NCBI GenBank assembly: GCA_020638465.1 | Contig: JACKIM010000001.1 | Span: forward strand, 806,001-870,000 | DNA length: 64,000 bases | Direction: 5' to 3' | Source: Geminicoccaceae bacterium | Lineage (GTDB): Bacteria; Pseudomonadota; Alphaproteobacteria; Geminicoccales; Geminicoccaceae | In this document: one piece after another, positions 9,086-17,554 of the stretch | Numbering within the stretch: position 1 is the first letter of the stretch | How the letters are laid out: every line of letters begins with the position of its first letter | Program-made: the position numbers and the translations under genes | Notes under the pieces: model-generated | What the model saw: only the letters and a program-made list of their open reading frames with translations | Database searches by the model: none | What the model was told of the DNA's origin: nothing

Positions 9086-10630
9086 TCAGGCCCCGGACAA
9101 CAGACTGGAACCCGTCATTTCAGCGGGTTGCCCGATATGCATGAGATCAAGAATGGTCGGCGCGACATCGGCAAGAATGCCGTCACGGAGCGTCGCTCCC
9201 ATCGGAGCTCCAGCAAGGAAGCACGGCACCCGGTTGGTGGTGTGGGCGGTATGCGGCTTGCCCGTCTGCGGATCGATCATCTGTTCGCAATTACCATGAT
9301 CTGCGGTGACGAATACCCGGCCACCGAGGCCCAGAATACAGTCCAGCACGCGACCGAGGCAGGTATCAACCGTCTCCACCGCCTTGATCGCCGCTTCAAG
9401 AATGCCAGTATGCCCCACCATGTCCGGATTAGCAAAATTCACCAACACGAAATCAGGGCGTTCGCGTTCGATCCTTTCCACCAGTCTGTCGGTCAATTCG
9501 ATGGCGGACATCTCCGGCTGGAGATCGTAGGTTGCAACCTTGGGGGAACTGACCAGCAAGCGGGACTCCCCTTCACGCGGCGTTTCTTCACCGCCATTGA
9601 AGAAGAACGTCACGTGCGGATATTTTTCCGTTTCGGCCGCACGTATCTGCGTGCAGCCGTGATCCGCCAGCACATCACCCAGAATGTTGGTCATGCTGTG
9701 AGGCTCGAACAGGGTCGTCATATGTTCCGCGAGGTCATCAGAATAGCGGGTCATGCCCGCCACTGCGGACCACTGATGGCGGCCACGGTCGAAGGTATCG
9801 AATTCCGGCAACACCAGAGCGCGCATGATCTGCCGCACACGGTCGGCGCGGAAATTGGCGCAAAGGAAGGCGTCGCCATCCCTTGCCCCGTCATACTTGC
9901 CAATCACGTGCGGTTCGATGAATTCATCGCCGACATTGGCCGCATAGGCCCGGCGGATCCCCTCGATCAGGCTTTCCGCCCGGTTACCGCGCGCATCGAC
10001 AATCGCCCGATAGGACTTCTCGGTCCGCTCAGCACGATTATCCCGATCCATCGCATAGTACCGACCCGAAAAGGTCGCGACAGACCAACCTTCCACATCC
10101 TCCAAATCGTCAAGGAACTTCCGGGCAAATTCCTCGCCGCCCTGCGGAGGCGTGTCCCGTCCGTCAAGGAAAACATGGATGAACACCTCGAGACCCCGCG
10201 CAACGAGAATGCGGGTGAGCGTCACCATATGATCCTGGTGAGAATGGACCCCACCTGGAGAAAGAAGCCCCATCAGGTGCAATCGACCGCTACCCTTACG
10301 GCAGCACTCGACAAGCCGCGCCAGCGCCTCATTCGTTTCGAGACTGCCATCGCGGCACGCCTTGTTGATGCGCGGCAGTTCCTGCATCACGATTCGGCCG
10401 GCACCAAGATTGAGATGCCCCACTTCCGAGTTGCCGAACTGGCCCTCCGGCAACCCCACCCTTTCGCCATCCGTTCGCAGGAAAGCATGCGGCACCTGTG
10501 AAAAAAACCGATCAAAGACGGGTGTATTCCCAAGAGCCACGGCGTTGGCTTCTCGCCCTTCCCTGTATCCCCAGCCATCGAGGATACAAAGTGCGGTCGG
10601 GGCACGATCCCTTGCAATGTTATCGCTCAC
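9086..10630 (-). CDS. gpmI: 2,3-bisphosphoglycerate-independent phosphoglycerate mutase
   Basis: A 514-residue cofactor-independent mutase that interconverts 3- and 2-phosphoglycerate using two Mn2+ ions. The catalytic serine is in FGNSEVGH (about Ser68), the first metal Asp in ILDGWG (about 18), and the C-terminal metal site is TADHGNCEQM. Length is normal for the family. The start is a GTG at 10630 giving MSDNIARDRAP, with a GGCGGG stretch before it. It is the first gene of a minus-strand run that continues with only four bases to the EnvC-like gene, so glycolysis and envelope genes are likely co-transcribed. Confidence 0.96.
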   Translation of the reverse strand: MSDNIARDRAPTALCILDGWGYREGREANAVALGNTPVFDRFFSQVPHAFLRTDGERVGLPEGQFGNSEVGHLNLGAGRIVMQELPRINKACRDGSLETNEALARLVECCRKGSGRLHLMGLLSPGGVHSHQDHMVTLTRILVARGLEVFIHVFLDGRDTPPQGGEEFARKFLDDLEDVEGWSVATFSGRYYAMDRDNRAERTEKSYRAIVDARGNRAESLIEGIRRAYAANVGDEFIEPHVIGKYDGARDGDAFLCANFRADRVRQIMRALVLPEFDTFDRGRHQWSAVAGMTRYSDDLAEHMTTLFEPHSMTNILGDVLADHGCTQIRAAETEKYPHVTFFFNGGEETPREGESRLLVSSPKVATYDLQPEMSAIELTDRLVERIERERPDFVLVNFANPDMVGHTGILEAAIKAVETVDTCLGRVLDCILGLGGRVFVTADHGNCEQMIDPQTGKPHTAHTTNRVPCFLAGAPMGATLRDGILADVAPTILDLMHIGQPAEMTGSSLLSGA

Positions 10631-10739
10631 AAATCCCGCCTGCCATGTCAGAATTCCGGAACACGAACACCCTGAAATTCTACCGGCTCGATTACCGAAA
10701 ACCTAGACCTTTCCAACACTGACATGCAAATAAGCTGGC

Positions 10740-10790
10740 GAAATTCTCCTATGAGGGGAAATTTCACAGTACCAATCGCCTGCAACAGGC
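10740..10790. repeat. inverted repeats between gpmI and the acidic gene
   Basis: Two hairpin-capable repeats lie here: an A/T-rich one (GAAATT...AAATTTC, 10740-10766) and GCCTG-CAA-CAGGC (10778-10790). They lie downstream of the acidic gene and upstream of gpmI, so they could end the first transcript or control the second. No T-run follows either. Confidence 0.3.
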
Positions 10791-10836
10791 AGATACCCGC
10801 CCAAGCTGCCTCACACACGTCAATTTCGCGCGCCGA

Positions 10837-11277
10837 TCAGATCAGTTCGCCAATTGTCACGGCGACGTCGAGACCGCTCGGGTAGTAGATGGTCGGGCCA
10901 TGATCAAACACCATGAAGGCGAACCCGCTCACATCCTCGCCACCAACCATGGTATGCGGCATCGCCACTCCCTGATCGACGACATTCTGCGCAGTGTGAA
11001 TTTCAACGGGTGCGTCACCGGAGAGCACCAGCGCACCACTGTCATCGGTCAACAGATCGGAAAGATCGAGCGCAATCGGTGGTTGCTCAATAAAGTCACC
11101 AATCGCTGAAGTCCCATTGAATCCGAATTCATCACCGTTGCCAATAATCGACATGGCAAGTTGCTGAAGTTCCGGGTAATCCGGCGTGGAAAAATCGCCG
11201 CTGTCGCCATCGGAAAACGAAACGTCATGCAGATCGCCATCATGCGACAACGGATCAATGACTTGCTGTCCGGCCAT
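10837..11277 (-). CDS. small acidic protein of unknown function beside type I secretion genes
   Basis: I do not recognise this 146-residue protein. It has many Asp and Glu and very few Lys or Arg, no N-terminal signal peptide, no cysteine and no RTX nonapeptides. The N-terminal third is rich in Asp, Ser and Gly; the C-terminus has alternating hydrophobic segments (GFAFMVFDHGPTIYY, LDVAVTIGELI). It lies just beyond the TolC-like channel gene and has its own leader with two palindromes. Acidity, lack of a Sec signal and location make it a candidate substrate or accessory factor of the type I exporter, but that is inference from context. Start ATG at 11277 gives MAGQQVIDPL. Confidence 0.7.
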   Translation of the reverse strand: MAGQQVIDPLSHDGDLHDVSFSDGDSGDFSTPDYPELQQLAMSIIGNGDEFGFNGTSAIGDFIEQPPIALDLSDLLTDDSGALVLSGDAPVEIHTAQNVVDQGVAMPHTMVGGEDVSGFAFMVFDHGPTIYYPSGLDVAVTIGELI

Positions 11278-11349
11278 GGAGTCTCTCGCCCTGCTGTCTT
11301 TACCCGAACACGATGAACGGGTTGATGACTGGAGTTTAGGTTCGAGCAG

Positions 11350-11364
11350 TTAACCTCTGGTTAA
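11350..11364. promoter_or_regulatory. operator-like inverted repeat TTAACC-TCT-GGTTAA
   Basis: A perfect 6-bp inverted repeat with a three-base centre lies 73 bases upstream of the acidic gene's start, in an A/T-rich stretch of an otherwise GC-rich region. It has the form of a dimeric regulator site. The regulator is unknown. Confidence 0.45.
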
Positions 11365-11381
11365 TTCGACCACCAATTTAC

Positions 11382-11393
11382 GTATCATGATAC
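11382..11393. promoter_or_regulatory. 12-bp perfect palindrome GTATCATGATAC
   Basis: The palindrome lies 105 bases upstream of the acidic gene and 18 bases from the first palindrome. The spacing suggests two binding sites for one or two regulators in this promoter. Confidence 0.45.
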
Positions 11394-11425
11394 TTATTTG
11401 AATATATGACACCCCGAACGCAAAA

Positions 11426-11452
11426 GGGCGGCTCTCCTTTCGGGAGCCGCCC
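11426..11452 (-). terminator. rho-independent terminator of the TolC-like gene
   Basis: A 9-bp GC stem (GGGCGGCTC / GAGCCGCCC) lies 24 bases beyond the stop of the TolC-like gene and on the minus strand is followed by TTTTG. It separates that gene from the acidic gene downstream. Confidence 0.8.
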
Positions 11453-11476
11453 TCAATTCTCGCGGATCAGGCCCGG

Positions 11477-13456
11477 TTACTTCATCCCACCGCCGAACAG
11501 GTTCGAAAACAGACTGCCGAAACTGTCATAGGATGCAGGCTGCCCGGCTCCCTTGCTCATGACCATCGCGGCTCCTGTCTCCGGAGCGGGAGCCGCACCG
11601 TCAGCTTCAGTCAACGGCTGTGGATCGGAAACTGTCGCGGTCACGACAACCGGCTTCGCCCCCTCTTCGGCCGCATCACTTCCAAAAACACTGGAAAAAA
11701 AGCTTGGATAATTGTCATAATCGGACGAGGGATCGCCAGACGATTGTACAGCGACCGTCGTCTCCGGCAGAGGCTCTTTCTCTACCAGAGCGGGAGCATC
11801 CACGATCGGAAGACTGGCTATATCGGTCGACCGCGTCGCCAGATTCGTAGCTGGTGTCTCCAGACGACTCTCTACATCGACCTTCGATGCCGGAACACCG
11901 TCGACAGAGCCTGCTCCGACGGCCCCCGGGTCATCGCTGCCCAACGGCTTCGGACTTCCAACGAACGGTGCCGAATCGGGCGCATCGGCTGGCGCTTCAC
12001 CCGCCTCCTCGCTCCGCAACGGGCGAGGTTCGGCCTTCGGATCGGAAAGCTCCTTGCTCTTGCGTTCGATGGCCTCGGGGGTCTGCTCATCGGATACACC
12101 GCGTTCGATCGAAACGTTCTCGCGCGGACGAGCGATATCGAACGTATTCAGCAATTCACCAACAACGGCGAGCACACGGTAGACCGCAAATTCCTCCGTA
12201 TACTGGGCCGTCACCAGGCTCACCCGGTCGAGGAACAGTTCGTTTTCAGCGTCCAGCACATCAAGCAGGTCACGCTGACCGATCTCGAACTGGCTGGCAT
12301 AGGCATCGCGAGTGCGACGCTGCGCCTCGGTCTGGTTGGTCAGGGCAACGGTACGCGCACGCGCCGTCTCCAGCGCATTGTATGACATGCGCGCCTCTTC
12401 CTCGGCACCACGCCGGGCCCTCTGCAGCCTTGACCTGGCTTCATTGGCGCGATGGAACGCCTCGCGCTCAAGCGCCATGTCGCCACCGCCACGGAAGATA
12501 TTGTAGCGCATCACGACCAGCGCCGACGCGTCGACATTGCCTCCCTTGGTACCATCAAGATTCTCGCCGGCGGTAGTTCCAAGCTCGAGATCGAAGCGCG
12601 GGTAGAAACCACTGCGCGAGGCACGCAACTCGGCTGCGGCCACATCGACATCGGCAGCGGCAATCATCACCGTCGGGCTGTTGACCGATGCCACGCTGGC
12701 CGCATCCTCCTGAGTGGGCGGAATGGCCCCAAGCGGTGCCTTGTCATGGTCGAGGTCGGCCGGACGCTCACCCACGATGCGCTGATAGCTTGCAACAGCA
12801 TCCGCGAGATTGCCTCGTGCGACAGCAAGAGTCTCCTGGGCCCGTGCCAGACGCGCCTCGGTCTGGCGAAGGTCGGCTATATCGCCCCGTCCGCTCTGCT
12901 CCAGCTCGCGGACCTGCTGCAGGATGCGATTGTGCTGTTCGATATTACGCTCGTTCAGCGCGACGATCTCTTCATTGCGCAGGATGTCGAGATGCGCTTC
13001 GACCGCATCGAGGCCGACGAATTCGGCTGCTTCGTGAACACGATAGGCCGCACTGTCGACGCGGGAACGCTGGCGCGCCACTTCGCTATCCGTGGCAAAA
13101 CCGTCAAACAGCATTTGGGAAAGGCGGAGCTGGGCTTCGGAACGAAAGAGGGTCGTGTGGCCATCTCCATCTGCCGGACGGGTCGACCGACGACGGGTGC
13201 TCACACTGTTCGTATATTCAGGACCAGCCGCAGCGCGAAGATCAAGGGCTGGCAAATACTGCGACCGCGCGAGACGGAGCTCCTGATCGACGGCCAGACG
13301 ATCGGCCTTGACGACACCGACCTCGGGATTGGTCTGCAATGCCGTCCTGACAGTGTCTTCGAGTGACCCGGCGTGTGCGACGCTGACCCATGCGAGCAAC
13401 GATGCTGACGCCAATAGCGATTGCAGCGACACAAACCCCCTGGTCGCCACAGCCAT
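11477..13456 (-). CDS. TolC family outer membrane channel of type I secretion, with long C-terminal tail
   Basis: This is the outer membrane component of the type I exporter whose ABC and HlyD partners are divergent from it. With ATG at 13456 the product is 659 residues. That start has GGAG six bases upstream and gives a clean signal peptide (VSLQSLLASASLLAWVSVAHA, cleaved before GSLEDTV). Two outer membrane efflux repeats follow to about residue 445 (ARSQYLPALDLRA, FDGFATDSEVARQRSRVDSA, ASQFEIGQRDLLDVLDAENELF). The remaining ~210 residues are low-complexity Glu/Pro/Ala/Ser sequence, which normal TolC proteins lack, and end with two related aromatic motifs (YPSFFSSVFG and YDSFGSLFSNLFG). In-frame starts farther upstream exist (13468, 13618) but spoil the signal peptide. 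Confidence 0.9.
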   Translation of the reverse strand: MAVATRGFVSLQSLLASASLLAWVSVAHAGSLEDTVRTALQTNPEVGVVKADRLAVDQELRLARSQYLPALDLRAAAGPEYTNSVSTRRRSTRPADGDGHTTLFRSEAQLRLSQMLFDGFATDSEVARQRSRVDSAAYRVHEAAEFVGLDAVEAHLDILRNEEIVALNERNIEQHNRILQQVRELEQSGRGDIADLRQTEARLARAQETLAVARGNLADAVASYQRIVGERPADLDHDKAPLGAIPPTQEDAASVASVNSPTVMIAAADVDVAAAELRASRSGFYPRFDLELGTTAGENLDGTKGGNVDASALVVMRYNIFRGGGDMALEREAFHRANEARSRLQRARRGAEEEARMSYNALETARARTVALTNQTEAQRRTRDAYASQFEIGQRDLLDVLDAENELFLDRVSLVTAQYTEEFAVYRVLAVVGELLNTFDIARPRENVSIERGVSDEQTPEAIERKSKELSDPKAEPRPLRSEEAGEAPADAPDSAPFVGSPKPLGSDDPGAVGAGSVDGVPASKVDVESRLETPATNLATRSTDIASLPIVDAPALVEKEPLPETTVAVQSSGDPSSDYDNYPSFFSSVFGSDAAEEGAKPVVVTATVSDPQPLTEADGAAPAPETGAAMVMSKGAGQPASYDSFGSLFSNLFGGGMK

Positions 13457-13639
13457 CCTCTTCTCCATGTGCCCATCCGCCAAGTTGCTGCATAACCCGC
13501 GGAAATCCTGAGAAATCCAGCGGAAGAACGAGCGTTTGATATCTGGTGCACATATTATCGTCAATGGAAATCCCCGGGAACGCCACAGCTGCCTGATAAC
13601 TGTGATTTTTTTACGCACGGGTTGCGCACAGCACCACCA

Positions 13640-13775
13640 CCTCTAGAATCCGGAAGCATGTCCGGACCATGGAGCCGTGCTTTCAGGCACCCCCAAGTTT
13701 ATGTTCAATTCCTTATCGATACATTAATGGTATTCGGATATTGACGGAAGTCGTTCGATCCACACGGAGCTGTTG
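13640..13775. promoter_or_regulatory. divergent promoter region of the type I secretion genes
   Basis: This stretch separates the TolC-like gene from the exporter gene and must hold both promoters. It has two TCCGGA palindromes 12 bases apart (13649-13654 and 13661-13666), then an A/T-rich stretch with ATAC-ATTAAT-GGTAT. No clear -35/-10 pair can be named. Confidence 0.4.
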
Positions 13776-16031
13776 ATGGCGGGTATTTCGACAAGTAGCA
13801 TGGAAGTCTCGAGTCCCGACCAGCCGACGAGTACGGCCAACCGCATCCCCTCCCAGGAGGGTGGCGACCCGACGGCGACCGGGCAACAGCAATGGCATGT
13901 TCCACGCTATGACCGGACGTTGGTCGACCCGCTTCTCTCCTCGCTGGAAACCCTTGCCTATCTGCTCGACCGTCCGACATCGGCCGATGCCCTCAAAGCC
14001 GGCCTGCCGCTGGATAACGGGCTGCTGACACCACAACTGTTCGAACGAGCTGCCGCCCGCATCGGTCTCTCCGCACGGATCGTCCATCGCCCTCTCGACG
14101 AGATCCGGGCGCACGAACTTCCCTGCGTGCTGCTGCTGGAAGATCGTCAGTCCTGCGTGCTCGTCGGCGATCTGCAGGATGGTCGCCTGGAGATTATCCG
14201 GCCCCTGACCGACCGTGGTGTCGACGAGGTCGAGCAGGGAAAGCTCGCGGACGCCTATTCCGGCCTGTGCATCTTCGCCCGTCCCACCCTGGCCTACGAG
14301 CAGCGTGCGAGGGAGATCCAGCAGGAGTCCGTGGGCCACTGGTTCTGGTCGACCTTCCTCAAGCAATGGCCAACCTATTCCGAAGTCCTTATCGCTGCCG
14401 TGATGATCAACATGTTCGCGCTGGCGAGCCCGCTTTTCGTCATGAACGTCTATGACCGCGTCGTGCCCAACAATGCCACCGACACCTTGTGGGTGCTCGC
14501 GATCGGCGCGGTGACCGTCTTCGGCTTCGATTTCCTGCTCAAGACCCTGCGTGGGTATTTTGTCGATGCGGCGGGGCGAATTACCGATGTCAAGCTTGCC
14601 AGCAACATTTTCGAGCAGGTGCTTGGCATCCGCATGGCGCAGCGGCCGCCATCGGCCGGCGCCTTTGCCAGTCAGCTGCGCGAATTCGAGTCACTGCGGG
14701 AATTCTTCACATCAGCAACGATCACGACACTGGTAGACTTACCGTTCGTGATTTTTTTCCTCGTCATTATCAGTTATATTGGTGGACCGGTCGCTTGGGT
14801 GCCCGCGGTCGCTGTACCGATCGTCATCGCCATCGGCCTCCTGCTGCAGTTGCCTCTCAACAAGGTCGTTAAACGCACCGTACGGGAGTCGGCGCAAAAG
14901 CACGGCGTGCTGGTCGAGGCCATCAACGGGCTCGAGACGATCAAGTCGATCGGAGCCGAGGGCCGTTTGCAACGGGCCTGGGAAGGCTTTGTCGCGGCCA
15001 CATCGAAATCGGGCAACCAGGCGCGATTGCTGTCGGCGATCACCGTCAATGTCGCCGCACTCGCCGCGAATCTGGTCACCGTCGGGGTCATTGTCGTCGG
15101 TGTCTATCGTATTGGCGAGGGATTGATGACCGTTGGCGCCCTTGTCGCTTCGACGATCATCTCCGGCCGGGCCATGGCCCCTCTGGGACAGGTGGCCGGC
15201 CTGCTCACCCGCTTCCATCAGGCCCGCACATCCTACGAGACGCTGAACAAGCTGATGGCGCTGGAAGTCGAACGGCCTCCCGGGAAGCGGTTCGTCGACC
15301 GCCGCAACCTGCAGGGCGCGATCGAGTTCAAGAATGTCAGCCTGACCTATCCGAACCAGAAGCTGCCCGCACTGAGTGGTGTCAGCTTCCGTATCCAGCC
15401 GGGCGAACGTGTAGCCCTGATCGGCCGTATCGGATCCGGCAAGACCACCATCGAGAAACTCGTGCTCAATCTCTACGAACCGCAGGCCGGTGCGGTCCTG
15501 GTCGACGGAACCGACGTTCGCCAGATCGACCCGGCTGATCTCCGACGCAACATCGGCTGCGTACCACAGGATGTCTTCCTGTTTCAGGGGACAGTGCGCG
15601 AAAACATCACCATGGGAACGCCGCTGGCCGACGATGCGGCCGTGCTGAGGGCATCGGCGATAGCGGGTGTCGACCAGTTCGTCCACCGGCATCCAATGGG
15701 ATACGACATGGCGGTGGGAGAACGCGGCGAAGCACTTTCGGGCGGACAGCGCCAGGCGATAGCGGTTGCCCGCGCCCTTCTTCTCGACCCGCCCATCCTC
15801 ATTCTGGATGAGCCGACCAGCGCCATGGACAATGGTTCCGAAAACCGGCTCAAGAACAAGCTGGCCAGCGAACTGGTCGGTCGCACCCTGATCCTCGTGA
15901 CCCACAGGGCTTCCCTTCTCAGTCTCGTCGATCGGGTGATCGTCCTCGATAGTGGCAGGATTGCTGCCGACGGGCCACGCGATCAGGTTCTCAAGGCGCT
16001 GGCCAGCGGCCAGATCAAGAGTGCGGGGTGA
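13776..16031 (+). CDS. type I secretion ABC permease/ATPase (LapB/LssB type)
   Basis: A 751-residue inner membrane exporter. It has an N-terminal degenerate C39-peptidase-like domain (about 40-165; no catalytic Cys/His pair is apparent), six membrane helices (about 185-480, including MFALASPLFVMNVYDRVVPN, a hallmark of the LapB/LssB branch) and an ATPase domain with Walker A GRIGSGKTT near 551, signature LSGGQ near 653 and Walker B LILDEPT. In this branch the C39-like domain docks the substrate and exported proteins are usually large RTX adhesins or enzymes. The ATG at 13776 follows GGAG by six bases; the TTG just before it is less likely. It is followed at once by the HlyD-type adaptor. Confidence 0.94.
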   Translation: MAGISTSSMEVSSPDQPTSTANRIPSQEGGDPTATGQQQWHVPRYDRTLVDPLLSSLETLAYLLDRPTSADALKAGLPLDNGLLTPQLFERAAARIGLSARIVHRPLDEIRAHELPCVLLLEDRQSCVLVGDLQDGRLEIIRPLTDRGVDEVEQGKLADAYSGLCIFARPTLAYEQRAREIQQESVGHWFWSTFLKQWPTYSEVLIAAVMINMFALASPLFVMNVYDRVVPNNATDTLWVLAIGAVTVFGFDFLLKTLRGYFVDAAGRITDVKLASNIFEQVLGIRMAQRPPSAGAFASQLREFESLREFFTSATITTLVDLPFVIFFLVIISYIGGPVAWVPAVAVPIVIAIGLLLQLPLNKVVKRTVRESAQKHGVLVEAINGLETIKSIGAEGRLQRAWEGFVAATSKSGNQARLLSAITVNVAALAANLVTVGVIVVGVYRIGEGLMTVGALVASTIISGRAMAPLGQVAGLLTRFHQARTSYETLNKLMALEVERPPGKRFVDRRNLQGAIEFKNVSLTYPNQKLPALSGVSFRIQPGERVALIGRIGSGKTTIEKLVLNLYEPQAGAVLVDGTDVRQIDPADLRRNIGCVPQDVFLFQGTVRENITMGTPLADDAAVLRASAIAGVDQFVHRHPMGYDMAVGERGEALSGGQRQAIAVARALLLDPPILILDEPTSAMDNGSENRLKNKLASELVGRTLILVTHRASLLSLVDRVIVLDSGRIAADGPRDQVLKALASGQIKSAG

Positions 16032-16035
16032 CGAC

Positions 16036-17379
16036 ATGAGTGCCACGATCAAACTTCCCGGTCGTCCGAAAAACCGCCAGCACCAGCTGAAATCGGCCTT
16101 CTACTCCACTGATGACCTGAAGCCGCGCCTGTTCAGCCACCTGCTGCTCGTCTTCATCGTCGTCATCCTCCTGGTCCTCGGAAGCTGGGCCGCGTGGGCC
16201 CGTCTCGACGAGGTGACCCGCGGTACGGGCAAGGTGATCCCGTCCCGCCAGACCCAGATCGTGCAAAATCTCGAAGGTGGGATCGTTGCCGAACTGTTGG
16301 TGCATGAGGGGCAGGTGGTAGACGAGGGCGAGGTGCTGATGCGCATCGACAACGTACGGGCAGCCAGTGACTATCGTGAGACGAAGGCCCGTTATCTCTC
16401 CCTGCTGGCGACGATCGCGAGACTCCGGGCGGAGGTCAGCGAGTCGGCAATCGATTTTCCCCAGGAGGTTCTTTCCGGAGCGCGGGATCTTGCGGAAAGC
16501 GAAACGGCATTGATGGCCTCCCGCCAGACAGAACTCGAATCCCAGTTGAGCATATTGCGCAGTCAGGTGAGCCAGCGCGAGCAGGAACTGGCCGAACTCA
16601 AGACCAAGCTCAACCAGTATGACCGTTCCTACAAGCTGGCGGCCGAAGAACTTGCGCTGATAGCCCCCCATGCCAGGACCGGCGTTGTCTCGAAGTCGGA
16701 CTATCTGCAAAAGCAGCGAGAAGTGAATGATCTGAAGGGCCAGCTCGACCAGACCCGTCTTGCCGTTCCCCGTGCCGAAAGCGCCTTGCGCGAAGCCAAC
16801 CAGCGCATCGAGAGCGCCTACAGCACCTTCCGTTCCGAAGCCCAGAAGGAACTGAGCCGGAATCGCGCGGAACTCGCCGGCATCAAGGAGATTGTCGCGG
16901 CCGGCGAGGACCGTGTCCGCCGGACGGAGGTACGCTCGCCGGTTCGCGGCACGATCAAGAGCATTCATTTCAACACGATTGGGGGCGTCATCCAACCCGG
17001 AGACGATCTCGTCGAGATCGTTCCGCTGGAGGACAACCTGCTGGTCGAAGCTCAGGTCCGTCCCGCCGATGTCGCATTCCTGCGCCCCGGCCTGCCCGCG
17101 ATGGTCAAGATCACCGCCTATGACTTTTCGATCTATGGCGGCCTTAAGGGAACGGTGGAGAACATCTCGGCTGACACCATTGTCGATGATCGTGGGGAAA
17201 GCTTCTACCGGATGCGGGTGCGCACCGAGGAAAATTCGCTCAAAAACGGCGATACCGCGCTCGACATCATCCCGGGCATGACCGCCGAAGTCGATGTGAA
17301 GACGGGCGAGAAATCGGTGCTCGATTACATTCTCAAACCGATCCTCAAGGCCCGGGATCACGCCCTCCGCGAACGCTGA
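16036..17379 (+). CDS. HlyD family type I secretion periplasmic adaptor
   Basis: A 447-residue membrane fusion protein linking the ABC exporter to the TolC-like channel. It has a short cytoplasmic head, one membrane helix at about 36-56 (LLLVFIVVILLVLGSWAAWA), the lipoyl/beta-barrel halves (VIPSRQTQIVQNLEGGIVAELLV and RSPVRGTIKSIHFNTIGGV) and a long coiled-coil hairpin between them (about 120-300). The C-terminal segment GMTAEVDVKTGEKSVLDYILKPI is typical. The ATG at 16036 lies four bases after the exporter stop with GGGGTG before it, so the two are one operon. No substrate gene with RTX repeats is in the window. Confidence 0.94.
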   Translation: MSATIKLPGRPKNRQHQLKSAFYSTDDLKPRLFSHLLLVFIVVILLVLGSWAAWARLDEVTRGTGKVIPSRQTQIVQNLEGGIVAELLVHEGQVVDEGEVLMRIDNVRAASDYRETKARYLSLLATIARLRAEVSESAIDFPQEVLSGARDLAESETALMASRQTELESQLSILRSQVSQREQELAELKTKLNQYDRSYKLAAEELALIAPHARTGVVSKSDYLQKQREVNDLKGQLDQTRLAVPRAESALREANQRIESAYSTFRSEAQKELSRNRAELAGIKEIVAAGEDRVRRTEVRSPVRGTIKSIHFNTIGGVIQPGDDLVEIVPLEDNLLVEAQVRPADVAFLRPGLPAMVKITAYDFSIYGGLKGTVENISADTIVDDRGESFYRMRVRTEENSLKNGDTALDIIPGMTAEVDVKTGEKSVLDYILKPILKARDHALRER

Positions 17380-17554
17380 AGTCCGCCATCTGCCGGACCC
17401 TGCCCAGCTTGGTGGTTATATTGAATACCACCGACAAGGCGGCGTTGTTATCATCCACGGCCGATGTGGAATGTCGCGAGTGTCGTCATTTCACCGGCAC
17501 GCTGTTATGGTCGGACAAAGAACATTGCCCATCAGCAACCGGCCGACATCATCG

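Noticed and set aside
12452..13366. A 304-codon plus-strand frame inside the TolC-like gene
   Set aside because: The opposite strand encodes a clear TolC family protein; this frame shows no domain.
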